DNA of 64,000 nt from Lacimicrobium sp. SS2-24 (lineage in GTDB: Bacteria > Pseudomonadota > Gammaproteobacteria > Enterobacterales > Alteromonadaceae), in contig NZ_NIWW01000010.1 in the NCBI RefSeq assembly GCF_002201535.1, positions 78,838 through 142,837 on the forward strand, read 5' to 3'. The notes under the pieces are model-generated. The model worked only from the letters and a program-made list of their open reading frames with translations. It was not told the DNA's origin and ran no database searches. Shown one piece after another: positions 1 through 9,259 of this stretch. The position numbers and the translations under genes are program-made. The first letter of the stretch is position 1, and each line of letters begins with the position of its first letter.

Positions 1-1
1 A

Positions 2-43
2 CACTTCCCACATTGGCAGGCGCTGGATATCAGCAAACTCTGA
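2..43 (+). CDS. possible C-terminal end of a gene cut by the window edge
   Basis: A frame open from the left edge ends at a TGA at 41-43 and reads HFPHWQALDISKL. It could be the last 13 residues of an upstream gene whose stop lies 10 bases before the SLC13 permease start, which would suggest a shared transcript. Thirteen residues are too few to name a family, and a chance open frame is possible. Confidence 0.25.
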   Translation, partial: HFPHWQALDISKL

Positions 44-53
44 GTAAAATGAG

Positions 54-1781
54 ATGGACATTAACCAGCTTCTGGTTGCAGGGATTTTTATTGTCACCAT
101 CGCGGCGCTTATTTTTACCGATAAGCGCCCGTCGGCCATTTTCTCATTGGCAATGCTGGCTTTGTTGGCCAGCGGCCAGCTTTCCTTGTTACAGCTCTCC
201 CATGGGCTGACTAATCAGGGACTGATTACTCTGGTCTTGTTATTGCTGATCAGCAATGCCATCGACAAGACCTCGCTTTTGAAATTGCTCGGCAGAAAGC
301 TTATCAGCGCCAGTTATAACAAGAGTTATTGGCGCTTATTCGGTCTGACATTCTCCAGTTCAGCCCTGTTAAACAACACGGCGATTGTCGCCAGCCTGAT
401 CAGCCCGGTAACGCAAAATCAGTTTCACCCGGCCTCACGGCTACTGATCCCCCTTTCCTACTCCGCTATCCTGGGAGGAACGGTGACCCTGATTGGCACC
501 TCGACCAACCTGATTGTAGACAGCTTTTTGGTCGAAAAAGGACACCCGGGCTTTGCCTTCCTGGACTTCACCTTATACGGATTGGTGGCAGGTTTGTCCT
601 GTGGATTATTGTTGTTTCTTATCTCTCCGCTTCTCCCCGAGATAAAAATCAAGCAGGCTGACTATAAAGAGTATTTTATTGAAGCCAAAGTAGACGCAAA
701 CTCTCCGCTCATCGGCAAAAGTATTGAAGAAAATCATCTGCGTAATCTGCCTGAGCTGTATCTGGCAGAAATTATTCGCCAGGGGCACCTGCTTTCACCC
801 GTGACCCCCGAAATCGTTATCGAAGCCGGTGACAAACTCATTTTTAGTGGCAACGTCAAGCGCGTAGACAGTCTTAACCATATTCCGGGCCTGACCCTGT
901 TTGCCGAGACAAATGGATTGCTGCGGGAAAACCTCACTGAAGTGGTCATATCCAATCGCGCCAAACTGATCGATAAAACACTCAAAGAAGTGGGCTTTCG
1001 CGCCATGTTTGACGCCGCAGTCGTCGCCATCCGGCGTGATGGCGAAAGCCTGTCGGGAAAACTGGGGGATATCAAATTGCAATCCGGTGACAACCTGCTG
1101 TTGGCCACGGGACCGGATTTCGACACACGCAATAACTTATCCAAAAACTTCTTTATCCTCACCGAGCACAGTCTGCCGAAAAAGCTCACCACGTTTCAGG
1201 AGCGGTTGACCCTTGGCGGCTTTTTACTGACCGTGTTACTGAGCGCCACAAACATTGTTTCACTGGCCACCGGGCTGGTTTTTCTTCTGGCGATATTGGT
1301 CTTCAGCGGCATCAGTAATGGTGCTGAGCTCAAACGCCATCTTCCGGTGAATCTGATCATGGTGATTGTTGGCGCCCTGGGCCTTGCCACCGCACTGGAG
1401 CAATCGGGTCTTATTGCCAGTCTTAACACCCTGGTCTTTCCATTGCTGGAAAACACCAGTCCCTTTGTGGCCCTGGTTGTCATCTATCTGCTGACGCTGT
1501 TACTGACAGAGCTGGTCACCAATAATGCGGCTGCGGCACTGATGTTTCCTTTTGCCTGGGGCATCGTTGAAATGCTCAGCGCTCCGGTGCTACCTTTTGC
1601 ACTGGCCGTCGCGTTTGCTGCCAGTGCCAGCTTTATCTCCCCATGGGGATACCAGACCAATTTGCTGGTGTTCAGCGCCGCAAACTACAAGCTCTCACAC
1701 TTTGTGCGTATCGGTGTACCTGTCTCTATCCTGTACTCCGTCGTCGTGTTGTCCCTGCTGAAGATCAGTTTCGATCTCTAG
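54..1781 (+). CDS. SLC13 (DASS)-family permease with two central RCK_C (TrkA-C) domains
   Basis: Inner-membrane anion transporter of 575 residues. Hydrophobic helices occupy about residues 5-195 and 385-575. Two soluble RCK_C-like domains lie between them at about 205-275 and 290-360. The SLC13 substrate and sodium-binding signatures are visible as NNTAI (107-111), TSTNL (149-153), the inverted-repeat copy TNNAAAALMFP (489-499) and GYQTN (532-536). In this family, members with inserted RCK_C domains are often annotated as sulfate or other anion permeases; the substrate cannot be read from sequence. The ATG at 54 has only a weak ribosome-binding site, compatible with coupling to an upstream gene. 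The next gene starts 108 bases downstream and is probably separate. Confidence 0.85.
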   Translation: MDINQLLVAGIFIVTIAALIFTDKRPSAIFSLAMLALLASGQLSLLQLSHGLTNQGLITLVLLLLISNAIDKTSLLKLLGRKLISASYNKSYWRLFGLTFSSSALLNNTAIVASLISPVTQNQFHPASRLLIPLSYSAILGGTVTLIGTSTNLIVDSFLVEKGHPGFAFLDFTLYGLVAGLSCGLLLFLISPLLPEIKIKQADYKEYFIEAKVDANSPLIGKSIEENHLRNLPELYLAEIIRQGHLLSPVTPEIVIEAGDKLIFSGNVKRVDSLNHIPGLTLFAETNGLLRENLTEVVISNRAKLIDKTLKEVGFRAMFDAAVVAIRRDGESLSGKLGDIKLQSGDNLLLATGPDFDTRNNLSKNFFILTEHSLPKKLTTFQERLTLGGFLLTVLLSATNIVSLATGLVFLLAILVFSGISNGAELKRHLPVNLIMVIVGALGLATALEQSGLIASLNTLVFPLLENTSPFVALVVIYLLTLLLTELVTNNAAAALMFPFAWGIVEMLSAPVLPFALAVAFAASASFISPWGYQTNLLVFSAANYKLSHFVRIGVPVSILYSVVVLSLLKISFDL

Positions 1782-1889
1782 TTGCCACTTATCGGCTCAA
1801 CTGGCTTTATAATTCGCTCAAGTGCAGGAAAGTCCGGATATTTTCCGCTAGCATAAACAGCTACACCAACACTGTGAGAAGGAAAGACG

Positions 1890-3020
1890 ATGACCCGCAA
1901 ATTTGCGTTGTTACTGGCCAGCCTGACCCTGGGGTTAAGCACGGCCGCCTGCGCCAACACACCTGCTCAACTTGATACTGAACAGACCCGCATTAAGGTT
2001 GATGTGGTCACCTCAGGGCTACAGCATCCCTGGGGCATGACCTTTTTGCCAGATGGACGCATGCTGGTCACCGAACGCACAGGTACGTTGCGGGTTGTGG
2101 ACGAGCAAGGCAATAAATCCGCACCGCTCACCGGACTTCCTGACATCCTCGCCAAAAACCAGGGCGGTCTGCTGGATGTGACCATCGACCCCATGTTCAG
2201 TGAAAACCAACGTATTTACTTCAGTTTCTCTGAGCCGGCAAAAGACGGTGACAAAACCAGCACCGCTGTGGCCAGCGCCATTCTTGAAGAAGATGGGCTA
2301 ACGGCATTACAAGTCATTTTCAGTGCTAACCCGAAAATTGACACCGGCCATCACTTTGGCAGCCGTCTGGTGTTTGACCGCACCGGTGCGTTATTTATTA
2401 CTTTGGGCGATCGGGGCTCACAGCGTGACGGAGCGCAGCAACTGACCAGCCACTACGGCAAAGTGGTGAGGGTCCTGCCCAACGGACAGGTACCGGCAGA
2501 CAACCCCTATGTTAACAACGATGCCGCGCTGTCAGATATCTGGTCTTATGGACATCGTAATGTCCAGGGTGCTGCGCTAAACCCTTATACCGGTGAGCTC
2601 TGGACCCATGAACACGGGCCTCAGGGTGGCGATGAAATCAATATCACGCGCGCCGGCAAGAATTATGGCTGGCCGGAAATCACCTATGGCGAGGAGTATG
2701 GTGGCGGTGAAATCGGTGACACCGAAAAAGCCGGCATGGAACAACCGTTGCATTATTGGGTTCCATCGATTGCACCAAGCGGCATGGCCTTTTATACCGC
2801 CAATGCCTTTGCAGACTGGAAGGGTAATCTGCTGGTCGGGTCATTGAAATTCCGCCAGCTGGTAAGACTGACTCTGGATAAGCAGAACAAAGTGAGTCAT
2901 GAAGAGCGCATTGATATTGGCCAGCGTGTTCGCGATGTACGACAAGGGCCTGATGGAGCGGTGTACCTGTTAACGGACCATCCCGACGGGCAGATCTTGC
3001 GACTCAGCCCCAGCAACTGA
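1890..3020 (+). CDS. yliI: PQQ-dependent aldose sugar dehydrogenase (YliI/Asd type), periplasmic
   Basis: Soluble quinoprotein sugar dehydrogenase of 376 residues, expected to oxidise aldoses in the periplasm with PQQ and calcium. The N-terminus is a Sec signal peptide (MTRKFALLLASL then a small-residue cleavage site after ACA at about residue 23). Beta-propeller motifs of the family are clear: GHHFGSRLVFD, ITLGDRG, SYGHRNVQG and HEHGPQGGDEIN followed by KNYGWPEITYG. Length matches the family (about 370). The start has a good AAGGA 7 bases upstream of ATG. The gene stands alone, convergent with cysS. No PQQ biosynthesis genes are visible in the window, so cofactor supply is unknown. Confidence 0.88.
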   Translation: MTRKFALLLASLTLGLSTAACANTPAQLDTEQTRIKVDVVTSGLQHPWGMTFLPDGRMLVTERTGTLRVVDEQGNKSAPLTGLPDILAKNQGGLLDVTIDPMFSENQRIYFSFSEPAKDGDKTSTAVASAILEEDGLTALQVIFSANPKIDTGHHFGSRLVFDRTGALFITLGDRGSQRDGAQQLTSHYGKVVRVLPNGQVPADNPYVNNDAALSDIWSYGHRNVQGAALNPYTGELWTHEHGPQGGDEINITRAGKNYGWPEITYGEEYGGGEIGDTEKAGMEQPLHYWVPSIAPSGMAFYTANAFADWKGNLLVGSLKFRQLVRLTLDKQNKVSHEERIDIGQRVRDVRQGPDGAVYLLTDHPDGQILRLSPSN

Positions 3021-3047
3021 TTCCCGCGTCACAGTCCCATTAATTGG

Positions 3048-3072
3048 CGTCACAGTCATGTAGACTGTGACG
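3048..3072. terminator. perfect 10-bp hairpin between convergent genes
   Basis: The arms CGTCACAGTC (3048-3057) and GACTGTGACG (3063-3072) are exactly complementary with a 5-base loop. The site lies 28 bases after the sugar dehydrogenase stop and 21 bases before the end of cysS. There is no clear T-run on either side, so it may terminate weakly or stabilise 3' ends. An extra direct copy of the left arm lies at 3027-3036. Confidence 0.45.
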
Positions 3073-3092
3073 TCTCCGCCCCATCGGCTCCT

Positions 3093-4472
3093 TTATTTCC
3101 GTCTCCAGCTGGTTCCCCCGGGGCCATCTTCCAATTCAACGCCCATTGCACTAAGGGCATCACGGGCCGCATCGGCTGCTCCCCAGTCCTTACTTTTGCG
3201 GGCATCCGCACGCACCTGAATCAACCGCTCAATTTCGGCGACATCCTCACTCTTATGCTCGTCACTGCCTTGTAAAAACTGCTGTGGTGATTGCTGTAAC
3301 AGCCCCAGCACGCCGCCAAGATGAATCAGTATTGCCGCCAGTCGAGGGGCCTCAGCGGCATCGGCCTTGTTGATGTCTCTGGCCAGTTCAAACAGCACCG
3401 AATAAGCTTCAGGGGTATTAAAATCATCATCCATGGCCTCGTCAAAACGCGCCTGATAACCGCCATAACTCAGGTCAACGTCTGCGGCTGGCGGGATGTC
3501 CCGCAGCGCGGTGTACAGGCGTTCCAGCGCTGCACGAGCCTGCAGAATATTGTTCTGCGAATAATTGAGCTGGCTGCGATAATGGGCACTGAGCAGAAAA
3601 TAACGCAGTGTTTCAGCATCGTATTGTTTCAGCACATCCCGCAAGGTGAAAAAATTCCCCAACGACTTGGACATTTTTTCTTCATTTACCTGCACCATTC
3701 CGGTGTGCACCCAGTAATTGACATAAGGGGTATCAAAGGCACAGCAGGACTGCGCCACTTCATTTTCATGATGGGGAAAGATGAGATCCGATCCCCCGCC
3801 ATGGATGTCGAAATGCTCGCCCAGGTGCTTGTGGTTCATCGCAGAACATTCTATGTGCCACCCTGGTCTGCCGTTCCCCCAGGGAGACTCCCAGCTGGGC
3901 TCCTGCGGTTTAGCCGACTTCCACAGCACGAAATCCAGCGGATCAGTTTTATCGGTATTCACTTCCACCCGCGAGCCTGCCTGCAACTGCTCCAGATCCT
4001 GCCCACTGAGCTTGCCGTAGTCCGCAAAGGTGCTGACATCAAACAATACGTCACCACTGTCCGCCTGATAAGCATGGCCCTTGTCCACCAACCGCTGTAT
4101 GACCTGGATGATCTCCTCCATGTGCGTCGTCACCCGGGGTTCGATATCGGCAGGCAATAAACCGATAGCGTTGAAGTCTTCGTGCATCATGGAAATGGTA
4201 CGTTCAATCAGGTCGGTAAATCCCTCCTGATTCTCCTGTGCGCGTTTGATAATCTTATCGTCAACATCGGTAATATTTCGCACATAGTTGACCTCATAGC
4301 CCCGGTGACGCAGGTATCTCACCATCATGTCGAAGCTAAGGTAAGTGCGGGCATGGCCCATATGACATAGGTCATAAACTGTAATACCACACACATATAA
4401 CCCCACTTTACCTTCGTGCAGAGGTGTGAAACGCTCTTTCTGGCGCGTCCGGGTGTTAAATATGTGTAGCAT
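3093..4472 (-). CDS. cysS: cysteinyl-tRNA synthetase
   Basis: Class I aminoacyl-tRNA synthetase that charges tRNA-Cys in the cytoplasm, 459 residues as expected. The HIGH motif is HMGH (37-40) and the KMSKS motif is at 266-270. The zinc ligands that discriminate cysteine are all in place: C28 (YVCGITVYD), C209 (WHIECS), H234 and E238 (HHENE). The C-terminal DALR-type region and the usual short tail ending in RRK are present. It is transcribed away from ppiB; the two starts are 152 bases apart. Translation starts at the ATG complementing 4470-4472. Confidence 0.97.
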   Translation of the reverse strand: MLHIFNTRTRQKERFTPLHEGKVGLYVCGITVYDLCHMGHARTYLSFDMMVRYLRHRGYEVNYVRNITDVDDKIIKRAQENQEGFTDLIERTISMMHEDFNAIGLLPADIEPRVTTHMEEIIQVIQRLVDKGHAYQADSGDVLFDVSTFADYGKLSGQDLEQLQAGSRVEVNTDKTDPLDFVLWKSAKPQEPSWESPWGNGRPGWHIECSAMNHKHLGEHFDIHGGGSDLIFPHHENEVAQSCCAFDTPYVNYWVHTGMVQVNEEKMSKSLGNFFTLRDVLKQYDAETLRYFLLSAHYRSQLNYSQNNILQARAALERLYTALRDIPPAADVDLSYGGYQARFDEAMDDDFNTPEAYSVLFELARDINKADAAEAPRLAAILIHLGGVLGLLQQSPQQFLQGSDEHKSEDVAEIERLIQVRADARKSKDWGAADAARDALSAMGVELEDGPGGTSWRRK

Positions 4473-4624
4473 AGGTCAACCTTCTAAATGGTAATGAATA
4501 ACAGATTAGGCCGCGAATTTTACCCTAAGGCCCGGGTGCCTGCACCTCTAGTTTCCATTGCAAGTTTCCTGAACACGCCCTTTGGGATACACTGTCGCCG
4601 TATTTTTTTAATCAGGACACAACC

Positions 4625-5122
4625 ATGACGGTAACACTGAACACCAATTATGGTCCCATTGAGCTGACCATGCTGGCCGACAAGGCTCCGGCCACTGTTG
4701 AAAACTTCCTTACGTACGCCCGCGAAGGGTTCTATGACAACACGATTTTTCATCGTGTGATCGACGGTTTCATGATTCAAGGCGGTGGCATGGAGCCGGG
4801 AATGCGCCAGAAAGAAACCAAAGCCCCGATTCAGAATGAAGCCAACAATGGCGTGGCCAATGCCAAAGGCACCGTGGCGATGGCCCGCACCAATGATCCC
4901 CATTCTGCGACCTGTCAGTTTTTTATTAACGTGGCTGACAACAACTTCCTTAATTTTCGCAGTGAAAGCATGGACGGCTGGGGATACTGTGTGTTTGCAG
5001 AGGTCAGCAATGGCATGGACGTGGTGGATAAAATTCGCAAAGTCGATACCGGCAGTGCCGGCATGCACCAGGATGTCCCCCTTGAGGAGGTCATTATTCA
5101 ATCCGTTGAGATAAGCGAATAA
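4625..5122 (+). CDS. ppiB: peptidyl-prolyl cis-trans isomerase B (cyclophilin), cytoplasmic
   Basis: Cyclophilin of 165 residues with no signal peptide, so the cytoplasmic PpiB rather than the periplasmic PpiA. Catalytic-site motifs are [13 protein letters not shown] (42-54), [18 protein letters not shown] (86-103) and [10 protein letters not shown] (118-127). It catalyses isomerisation of Xaa-Pro bonds during folding. ppiB and lpxH (7 bases downstream) are adjacent and co-oriented as in E. coli, and cysS lies divergently upstream, also as in E. coli. Confidence 0.96.
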   Translation: MTVTLNTNYGPIELTMLADKAPATVENFLTYAREGFYDNTIFHRVIDGFMIQGGGMEPGMRQKETKAPIQNEANNGVANAKGTVAMARTNDPHSATCQFFINVADNNFLNFRSESMDGWGYCVFAEVSNGMDVVDKIRKVDTGSAGMHQDVPLEEVIIQSVEISE

Positions 5123-5129
5123 TCTCCAT

Positions 5130-5855
5130 ATGGGTCACACCCTGTTTATCGCCGATCTCCATCTGAGTGAAGACAGGCCCGATATCACTGCGGCATTTGA
5201 TGGGTTTATGACCCATCAGGCCCCCCATGCCACAGCTTTATATGTGCTGGGGGACTTGTTTGAAGCCTGGATTGGGGATGATGACAACTCCCCCTTTAAT
5301 CAACATATTAAGCAGACCTTCCGTTCCCTCACTGAACAGGGTGTGGCAGTTTACTTTATTCACGGCAACAGGGATTTCCTGATTGGTCCGCGTTTCGCCA
5401 GAGAAACGGGTGTTGAACTGTTACCGGAACAGCAGATCATCGATCTTTATGGTGAGAAAGTACTGATTATGCATGGTGACAGTCTGTGCACCCGGGATCA
5501 TCGATACATGGCTTTTCGCAAAAAATCCCGCGGATGGTGGTGGCCTAGGCTGATGCTGAGCCTGCCGCTGTGGTACCGCCGCCGGGTGGCACGCAATGCG
5601 CGTAAAACCAGTGCGCTGCATCAGAAAAATCTGACCGAAAAGATTATGGATGTGACACCGTTAGAGGTTCTCAGAGTGATGGAGCAAGCCGGCGTAAAGA
5701 CACTGATCCACGGCCACACTCACCGCCCCGCCATCCACCGGTTTGAACTCAATGGTCAACCTGCCCGGCGCATCGTACTCGGCGACTGGTACACTCAGAG
5801 TAGCGTATTAACCGTCTCAGCCGATTCAACCGAGCTGACCGGCGCGCCGCTGTGA
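5130..5855 (+). CDS. lpxH: UDP-2,3-diacylglucosamine diphosphatase LpxH
   Basis: Metallophosphoesterase of lipid A synthesis that splits UDP-2,3-diacylglucosamine into lipid X and UMP at the inner membrane surface. It has 241 residues. The metal-binding motifs of the calcineurin fold are all seen: FIADLHLS (D9, H11), GDLFEAWIGDDD (D42), HGNRDF (N80), MHGDSLCT and IHGHTHRP. It lies 7 bases after ppiB and is probably cotranscribed. Its last 61 bases overlap the 3' end of miaE on the other strand. The tail after GDWY continues about 20 residues, which is normal for the family. Confidence 0.96.
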   Translation: MGHTLFIADLHLSEDRPDITAAFDGFMTHQAPHATALYVLGDLFEAWIGDDDNSPFNQHIKQTFRSLTEQGVAVYFIHGNRDFLIGPRFARETGVELLPEQQIIDLYGEKVLIMHGDSLCTRDHRYMAFRKKSRGWWWPRLMLSLPLWYRRRVARNARKTSALHQKNLTEKIMDVTPLEVLRVMEQAGVKTLIHGHTHRPAIHRFELNGQPARRIVLGDWYTQSSVLTVSADSTELTGAPL

Positions 5856-6586
5856 AAGCGTAGCTGAGCGTCCGTGCTGAGTATCAGTTGCGCCTCTGTT
5901 TTCCCAAACAGCTGCACGCGGTCAGCAATATCCGCATCCGCAACCTTCTGTGCCAGTGTCAGGTAATCCTGAAAATGCCTGGCTTCGGATCGTAATAAGG
6001 ACAAATAGAAATCCCCAAGCTCTTCGTCCACATGAGGTACCAGGGCTGCAAAGCGCTCACAGGAGCGAGCCTCTATATACGCACCACAAATCAGCTTATC
6101 CACCAGCTTGGCGGGTTCATGACTGCGTACTTTGTGCATCAGACCTTTGGCATAACGCGATGCGCTCAGGTTCACATAGTCAATCTCCCGTGCCTTCATA
6201 ATCTCAACAACTTGCTGGAAGTGATGCAGCTCTTCTTTTATCAGCAACACCATTTTGTCGATGAGTTCATCTCCAAGACTGAATTCAGATTTGCCAATCA
6301 GTTTCTTGGACAAGCCGGTTTGCGCAAATTCCCCAGAGCCCACGCCCCGATACACAAAGTCCTCGTAAGGTTTTAGCCAGGCGAGCAATGCGTCACTGCT
6401 ATTGTGATCCACCGCGTAAGTGCGCATCAACCACATGGCAGTTTGTGCGGCCTTAAGCTCACAGTTTGCGTGGTCAATCAGCAGTATTGCCAGGTGCTCA
6501 GGTTGTGTCGCCTGCTTTATCCAACTCACCGGCGTGGCACAATGTAAAAACCTGTTGATGGGCTGTAACAGCGTATCTGTATTCAT
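5795..6586 (-). CDS. miaE: tRNA 2-methylthio-N6-isopentenyladenosine-37 hydroxylase MiaE
   Basis: Non-heme diiron monooxygenase (263 residues) that hydroxylates ms2i6A37 of tRNA to ms2io6A37. The four-helix diiron signature is visible: E43 (ANCELKAAQ), the ExxH at 119-122 (KEELHHFQ), E172 (YIEARSCERF) and the ExxH at 201-204 (RSEARHFQ). The last 20 codons overlap lpxH in convergent orientation. The tail after QLFGKTEAQL has no known motif, so the overlap may be tolerated by a flexible C-terminus. The gene has no obvious partner; the nearest upstream gene is divergent. Confidence 0.93.
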   Translation of the reverse strand: MNTDTLLQPINRFLHCATPVSWIKQATQPEHLAILLIDHANCELKAAQTAMWLMRTYAVDHNSSDALLAWLKPYEDFVYRGVGSGEFAQTGLSKKLIGKSEFSLGDELIDKMVLLIKEELHHFQQVVEIMKAREIDYVNLSASRYAKGLMHKVRSHEPAKLVDKLICGAYIEARSCERFAALVPHVDEELGDFYLSLLRSEARHFQDYLTLAQKVADADIADRVQLFGKTEAQLILSTDAQLRFHSGAPVSSVESAETVNTLL

Positions 6587-6810
6587 AAAGACATCAAACC
6601 AACCGCAAAGCGGTGTATTTTAACGGGAATTCCCACAGTTTCAGCAGTTTTTGTGTTATTTCTCTCTTCCGGCTGCACCGAACGCGCCTGGCAAACAAAC
6701 ACCATCTTCTGCATCAAGGGTAAGACGCTGCTTAAGGTATGTACCCTATACTTTCGCTGCATTCTGAAAACTCGACTAGATTTAAAGTTGCTAAAACAAC
6801 ACTGTAAAAC

Positions 6811-8427
6811 ATGATGTTACCGAATCGATGGCGTTACTTGCTTACGACACTGGTTGTGCTGTCGTGTTGCCTGTTTGTCCTGCTAAGCGCGCCTTTTAAC
6901 CCGCTTAAGCCTTCAATCATTGCACTACTCCCCCCTTTACTCGCCCTGACCTGCGCGTTTTTACTCAGACAGGTAACCCTGGCACTGGCAATGAGCCTTT
7001 GGTTTGGAGCCTGGGTTATGGGAGGTGCAAGTGGACAGGCAATTGTGCAAGGTTTTGTCGATGTGCCAGTTAAATATTTGGTTCTGGCCTTGTCTGAGAC
7101 CGATCATATCTTACTGATACTGGTCACTGTTTTTATTGGCGGCATGATGTCGGTCATATACCAAAACGGTGGTATGAGCGGATTGGTTTACCGAATATCG
7201 CGCTGGGCAAATACCCCAAAACGCGCCCAATTGAGCGCCGCTACAATGGGGCTGGTGATATTTTTTGACGACTACGCCAATACCCTGCTCACCGGTAATA
7301 CCATGCGGCCATTGATGGATAAGTTAAAGGTTTCCAGGGAGAAACTGGCTTATATTGTCGACTCAACAGCAGCCCCGATTGCTTCTCTGGCAGTGGTTTC
7401 GCTGTGGGTGGGGTTTCAGGTTGGGCTTATTGACTCAGCGACTGCAGCAATTGAGGGGCTGCCATCTCCCTTCGTGCTTTTTCTATATAGCCTGGGATAC
7501 AGCTTCTATCCGATTCTGGCTGTGGTTTTTGTGTTTCTCATCGCGAGCAGTGGTCGGGATTTCGGCCCGATGCTCAAGGCAGAACGGCGCGCCCGGCAGG
7601 CCTCATCAACATCAGTCACAGTGACTTCTGAAGGGCCAGCCCAAGCGAGTGCCGATAACGCATGGGTCCCCATTGCCGGCATGGTGCTTACGATGATCCT
7701 CGGACTCTACATTAGCGGAGAGGGAAACACACTGATTGATATCCTCGGTAGTGCCGATCCTTTCAGGGCTCTGCTGGTTGCAGCATTCTTTGGCTCTGCG
7801 CTGGCCATTTTACTGTCGGTGTTACGAAGATTGATGAGTCTCGATGATGCCATAGCGTCCTGGATAAGCGGTGCCGCCTCAATAACCGGGGCATTGATCA
7901 TCTTAATTCTCAGTTGGTCATTGGCAGTGCTGATCGAAGAGATGAATACCGTCGGCTATATTATCCCTTTACTCAGCGATACCCTCAGCGCACCATGGAT
8001 ACCAGCTATCGTCTTCATTATTGCCGCTGTCATCGCCCTGGGGACGGGATCTTCATGGGGAACCATGGCGATCCTGATGCCGATCGTTATCCCGCTTACC
8101 TGGGCCGTGATCTCTGACACACCGGATACCAACGTAAGTGAGCGTATGCCGATATTTTATTCAGCCATCTCTGCTGTGCTGGCAGGGTCGGTGTGGGGAG
8201 ATCATTGCTCACCCATTTCTGATACCACTGTGCTGTCATCCATGGCCTGTCAATGCGACCACCTTGAACACGTGCGCACACAACTACCTTATGCGTTGCT
8301 GGTCGCCGCCATTGCCCTGGTATGTGGCACCTTACCGGTGGCATGGGGCCTACCCTGGTGGCTGGGTTTAACCGCTTGTGTCATAACGCTGCTAGTGTTT
8401 TTCAGGCTGCTATCCAAACCTCACTAA
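6811..8427 (+). CDS. NhaC-family Na+/H+ antiporter
   Basis: Polytopic inner-membrane protein of 538 residues, about 11-13 hydrophobic segments. Motifs of the NhaC family include FFDDYANTLLTGNTMRPL (acidic pair in a helix), GSSWGTMAILMPI and SVWGDHCSPISDTTVLSS, followed by CDHLEHVRTQLPYAL near the C-terminus. Family knowledge suggests exchange of sodium for protons, sometimes coupled to an organic solute. A hydrophilic loop of about 30 residues near 255-285 separates two helical halves. The 224-base upstream region has no strong Shine-Dalgarno; the start ATGATG follows CTGTAAAAC. It is probably monocistronic. Confidence 0.85.
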   Translation: MMLPNRWRYLLTTLVVLSCCLFVLLSAPFNPLKPSIIALLPPLLALTCAFLLRQVTLALAMSLWFGAWVMGGASGQAIVQGFVDVPVKYLVLALSETDHILLILVTVFIGGMMSVIYQNGGMSGLVYRISRWANTPKRAQLSAATMGLVIFFDDYANTLLTGNTMRPLMDKLKVSREKLAYIVDSTAAPIASLAVVSLWVGFQVGLIDSATAAIEGLPSPFVLFLYSLGYSFYPILAVVFVFLIASSGRDFGPMLKAERRARQASSTSVTVTSEGPAQASADNAWVPIAGMVLTMILGLYISGEGNTLIDILGSADPFRALLVAAFFGSALAILLSVLRRLMSLDDAIASWISGAASITGALIILILSWSLAVLIEEMNTVGYIIPLLSDTLSAPWIPAIVFIIAAVIALGTGSSWGTMAILMPIVIPLTWAVISDTPDTNVSERMPIFYSAISAVLAGSVWGDHCSPISDTTVLSSMACQCDHLEHVRTQLPYALLVAAIALVCGTLPVAWGLPWWLGLTACVITLLVFFRLLSKPH

Positions 8428-8512
8428 AAAATGGAACGGCTAAGCGTATAAGTTATGATTCAGGTCAAAAAATAGTGTTAATTTTTTGTTATTCTTATAT
8501 CATCTTATTAAC

Positions 8513-8530
8513 CTTGTGCGGGTGCACAAG
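8513..8530 (+). promoter_or_regulatory. 7-bp hairpin in the leader of the Yip1-family gene
   Basis: CTTGTGC (8513-8519) and GCACAAG (8524-8530) are perfectly complementary around a GGGT loop. No T-run follows immediately. It lies 38 bases before the start codon in an AT-rich leader and could be an operator-like dyad or a leader hairpin. The function is not known. Confidence 0.3.
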
Positions 8531-8567
8531 ATTATAAAAAACAGCTGTCTGCGCTAGAGAGGTAAGT

Positions 8568-9170
8568 ATGATACTAAATCACCTGTGGGGCCTTTACGCC
8601 CACCCAAAAGAAGAGTGGCAGGATATTGAAAAACGCCATGAGAGCCTGTCTCATAGCCTGACACATATTCTGATCATTGCCCTGATCCCCTGTCTGACCA
8701 GTTATTACTCTGCGGCTCATCTGGGCTGGAGTATCGGTGTGGGCGATCTGATTAAGCTGACCCATGAAAGTGCCATGATGATGAGCATTGCCATGTATTT
8801 TGCGCTTATCGCGGGGGTGGCTGCACTGGCTTATCTGATTCAGTGGATGGCGACCACCTTTGATGCCAAACCCACCTTCACCCAATCATTGGAATTAGCC
8901 GCTTATACTGCCACGCCGTTATTTATGGTGGGCTTTGCTGCCCTTTATCCGGTGCTGTGGTTCGTGATGCTCGTGGGGCTTGCCGGGCTAACTTATTCGG
9001 TCTACCTGCTGTATTCCGGCACACCGATTATTATGCATATTCCTGAAGAGAAAGGCTTTATTTATGCCAGTTCAGTGGTCACCTGTGGATTAGTGCTGCT
9101 GGTAGTGATTATGGCCGCCTCAGTGATCCTTTGGAGTATGGGACTGGGCCCGCAATACATGGCAGGCTGA
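8568..9170 (+). CDS. Yip1-family integral membrane protein
   Basis: Membrane protein of 200 residues with about five hydrophobic segments (roughly 31-52, 70-95, 108-135, 122-148 overlapping, 165-190). The N-terminal HLWGLYAHPKEEWQDI is typical of bacterial Yip1-domain proteins, which begin with a short cytoplasmic stretch containing P-x-x-W. Bacterial members are common near flagellar or metabolic genes, but their role is not established. The ribosome-binding site AGAGAGG is 6 bases before the ATG. A strong terminator follows 32 bases after the stop, so this is a short independent transcript. Confidence 0.8.
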   Translation: MILNHLWGLYAHPKEEWQDIEKRHESLSHSLTHILIIALIPCLTSYYSAAHLGWSIGVGDLIKLTHESAMMMSIAMYFALIAGVAALAYLIQWMATTFDAKPTFTQSLELAAYTATPLFMVGFAALYPVLWFVMLVGLAGLTYSVYLLYSGTPIIMHIPEEKGFIYASSVVTCGLVLLVVIMAASVILWSMGLGPQYMAG

Positions 9171-9202
9171 TTAATTTAAAAACCATCCGAACAAACCTGA
9201 AT

Positions 9203-9233
9203 AAAAAAGGCCAGTCAAAGACTGGCCTTTTTT
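9203..9233. terminator. bidirectional intrinsic terminator
   Basis: A perfect 14-bp stem (9203-9216 with 9220-9233) has a GGCCAGTC core, an AAA loop and runs of six A and six T at the two ends. It can stop transcripts from both the Yip1-family gene on the plus strand and the purF block on the minus strand. Confidence 0.93.
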
Positions 9234-9259
9234 AATTTTCGACAATGGCCAATGACAAT

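Noticed and set aside
3321..4160. 279-codon open frame antisense to cysS
   Set aside because: It lies entirely inside a fully conserved cysS with HIGH and KMSKS motifs; the translated product shows no motif or ribosome-binding site.
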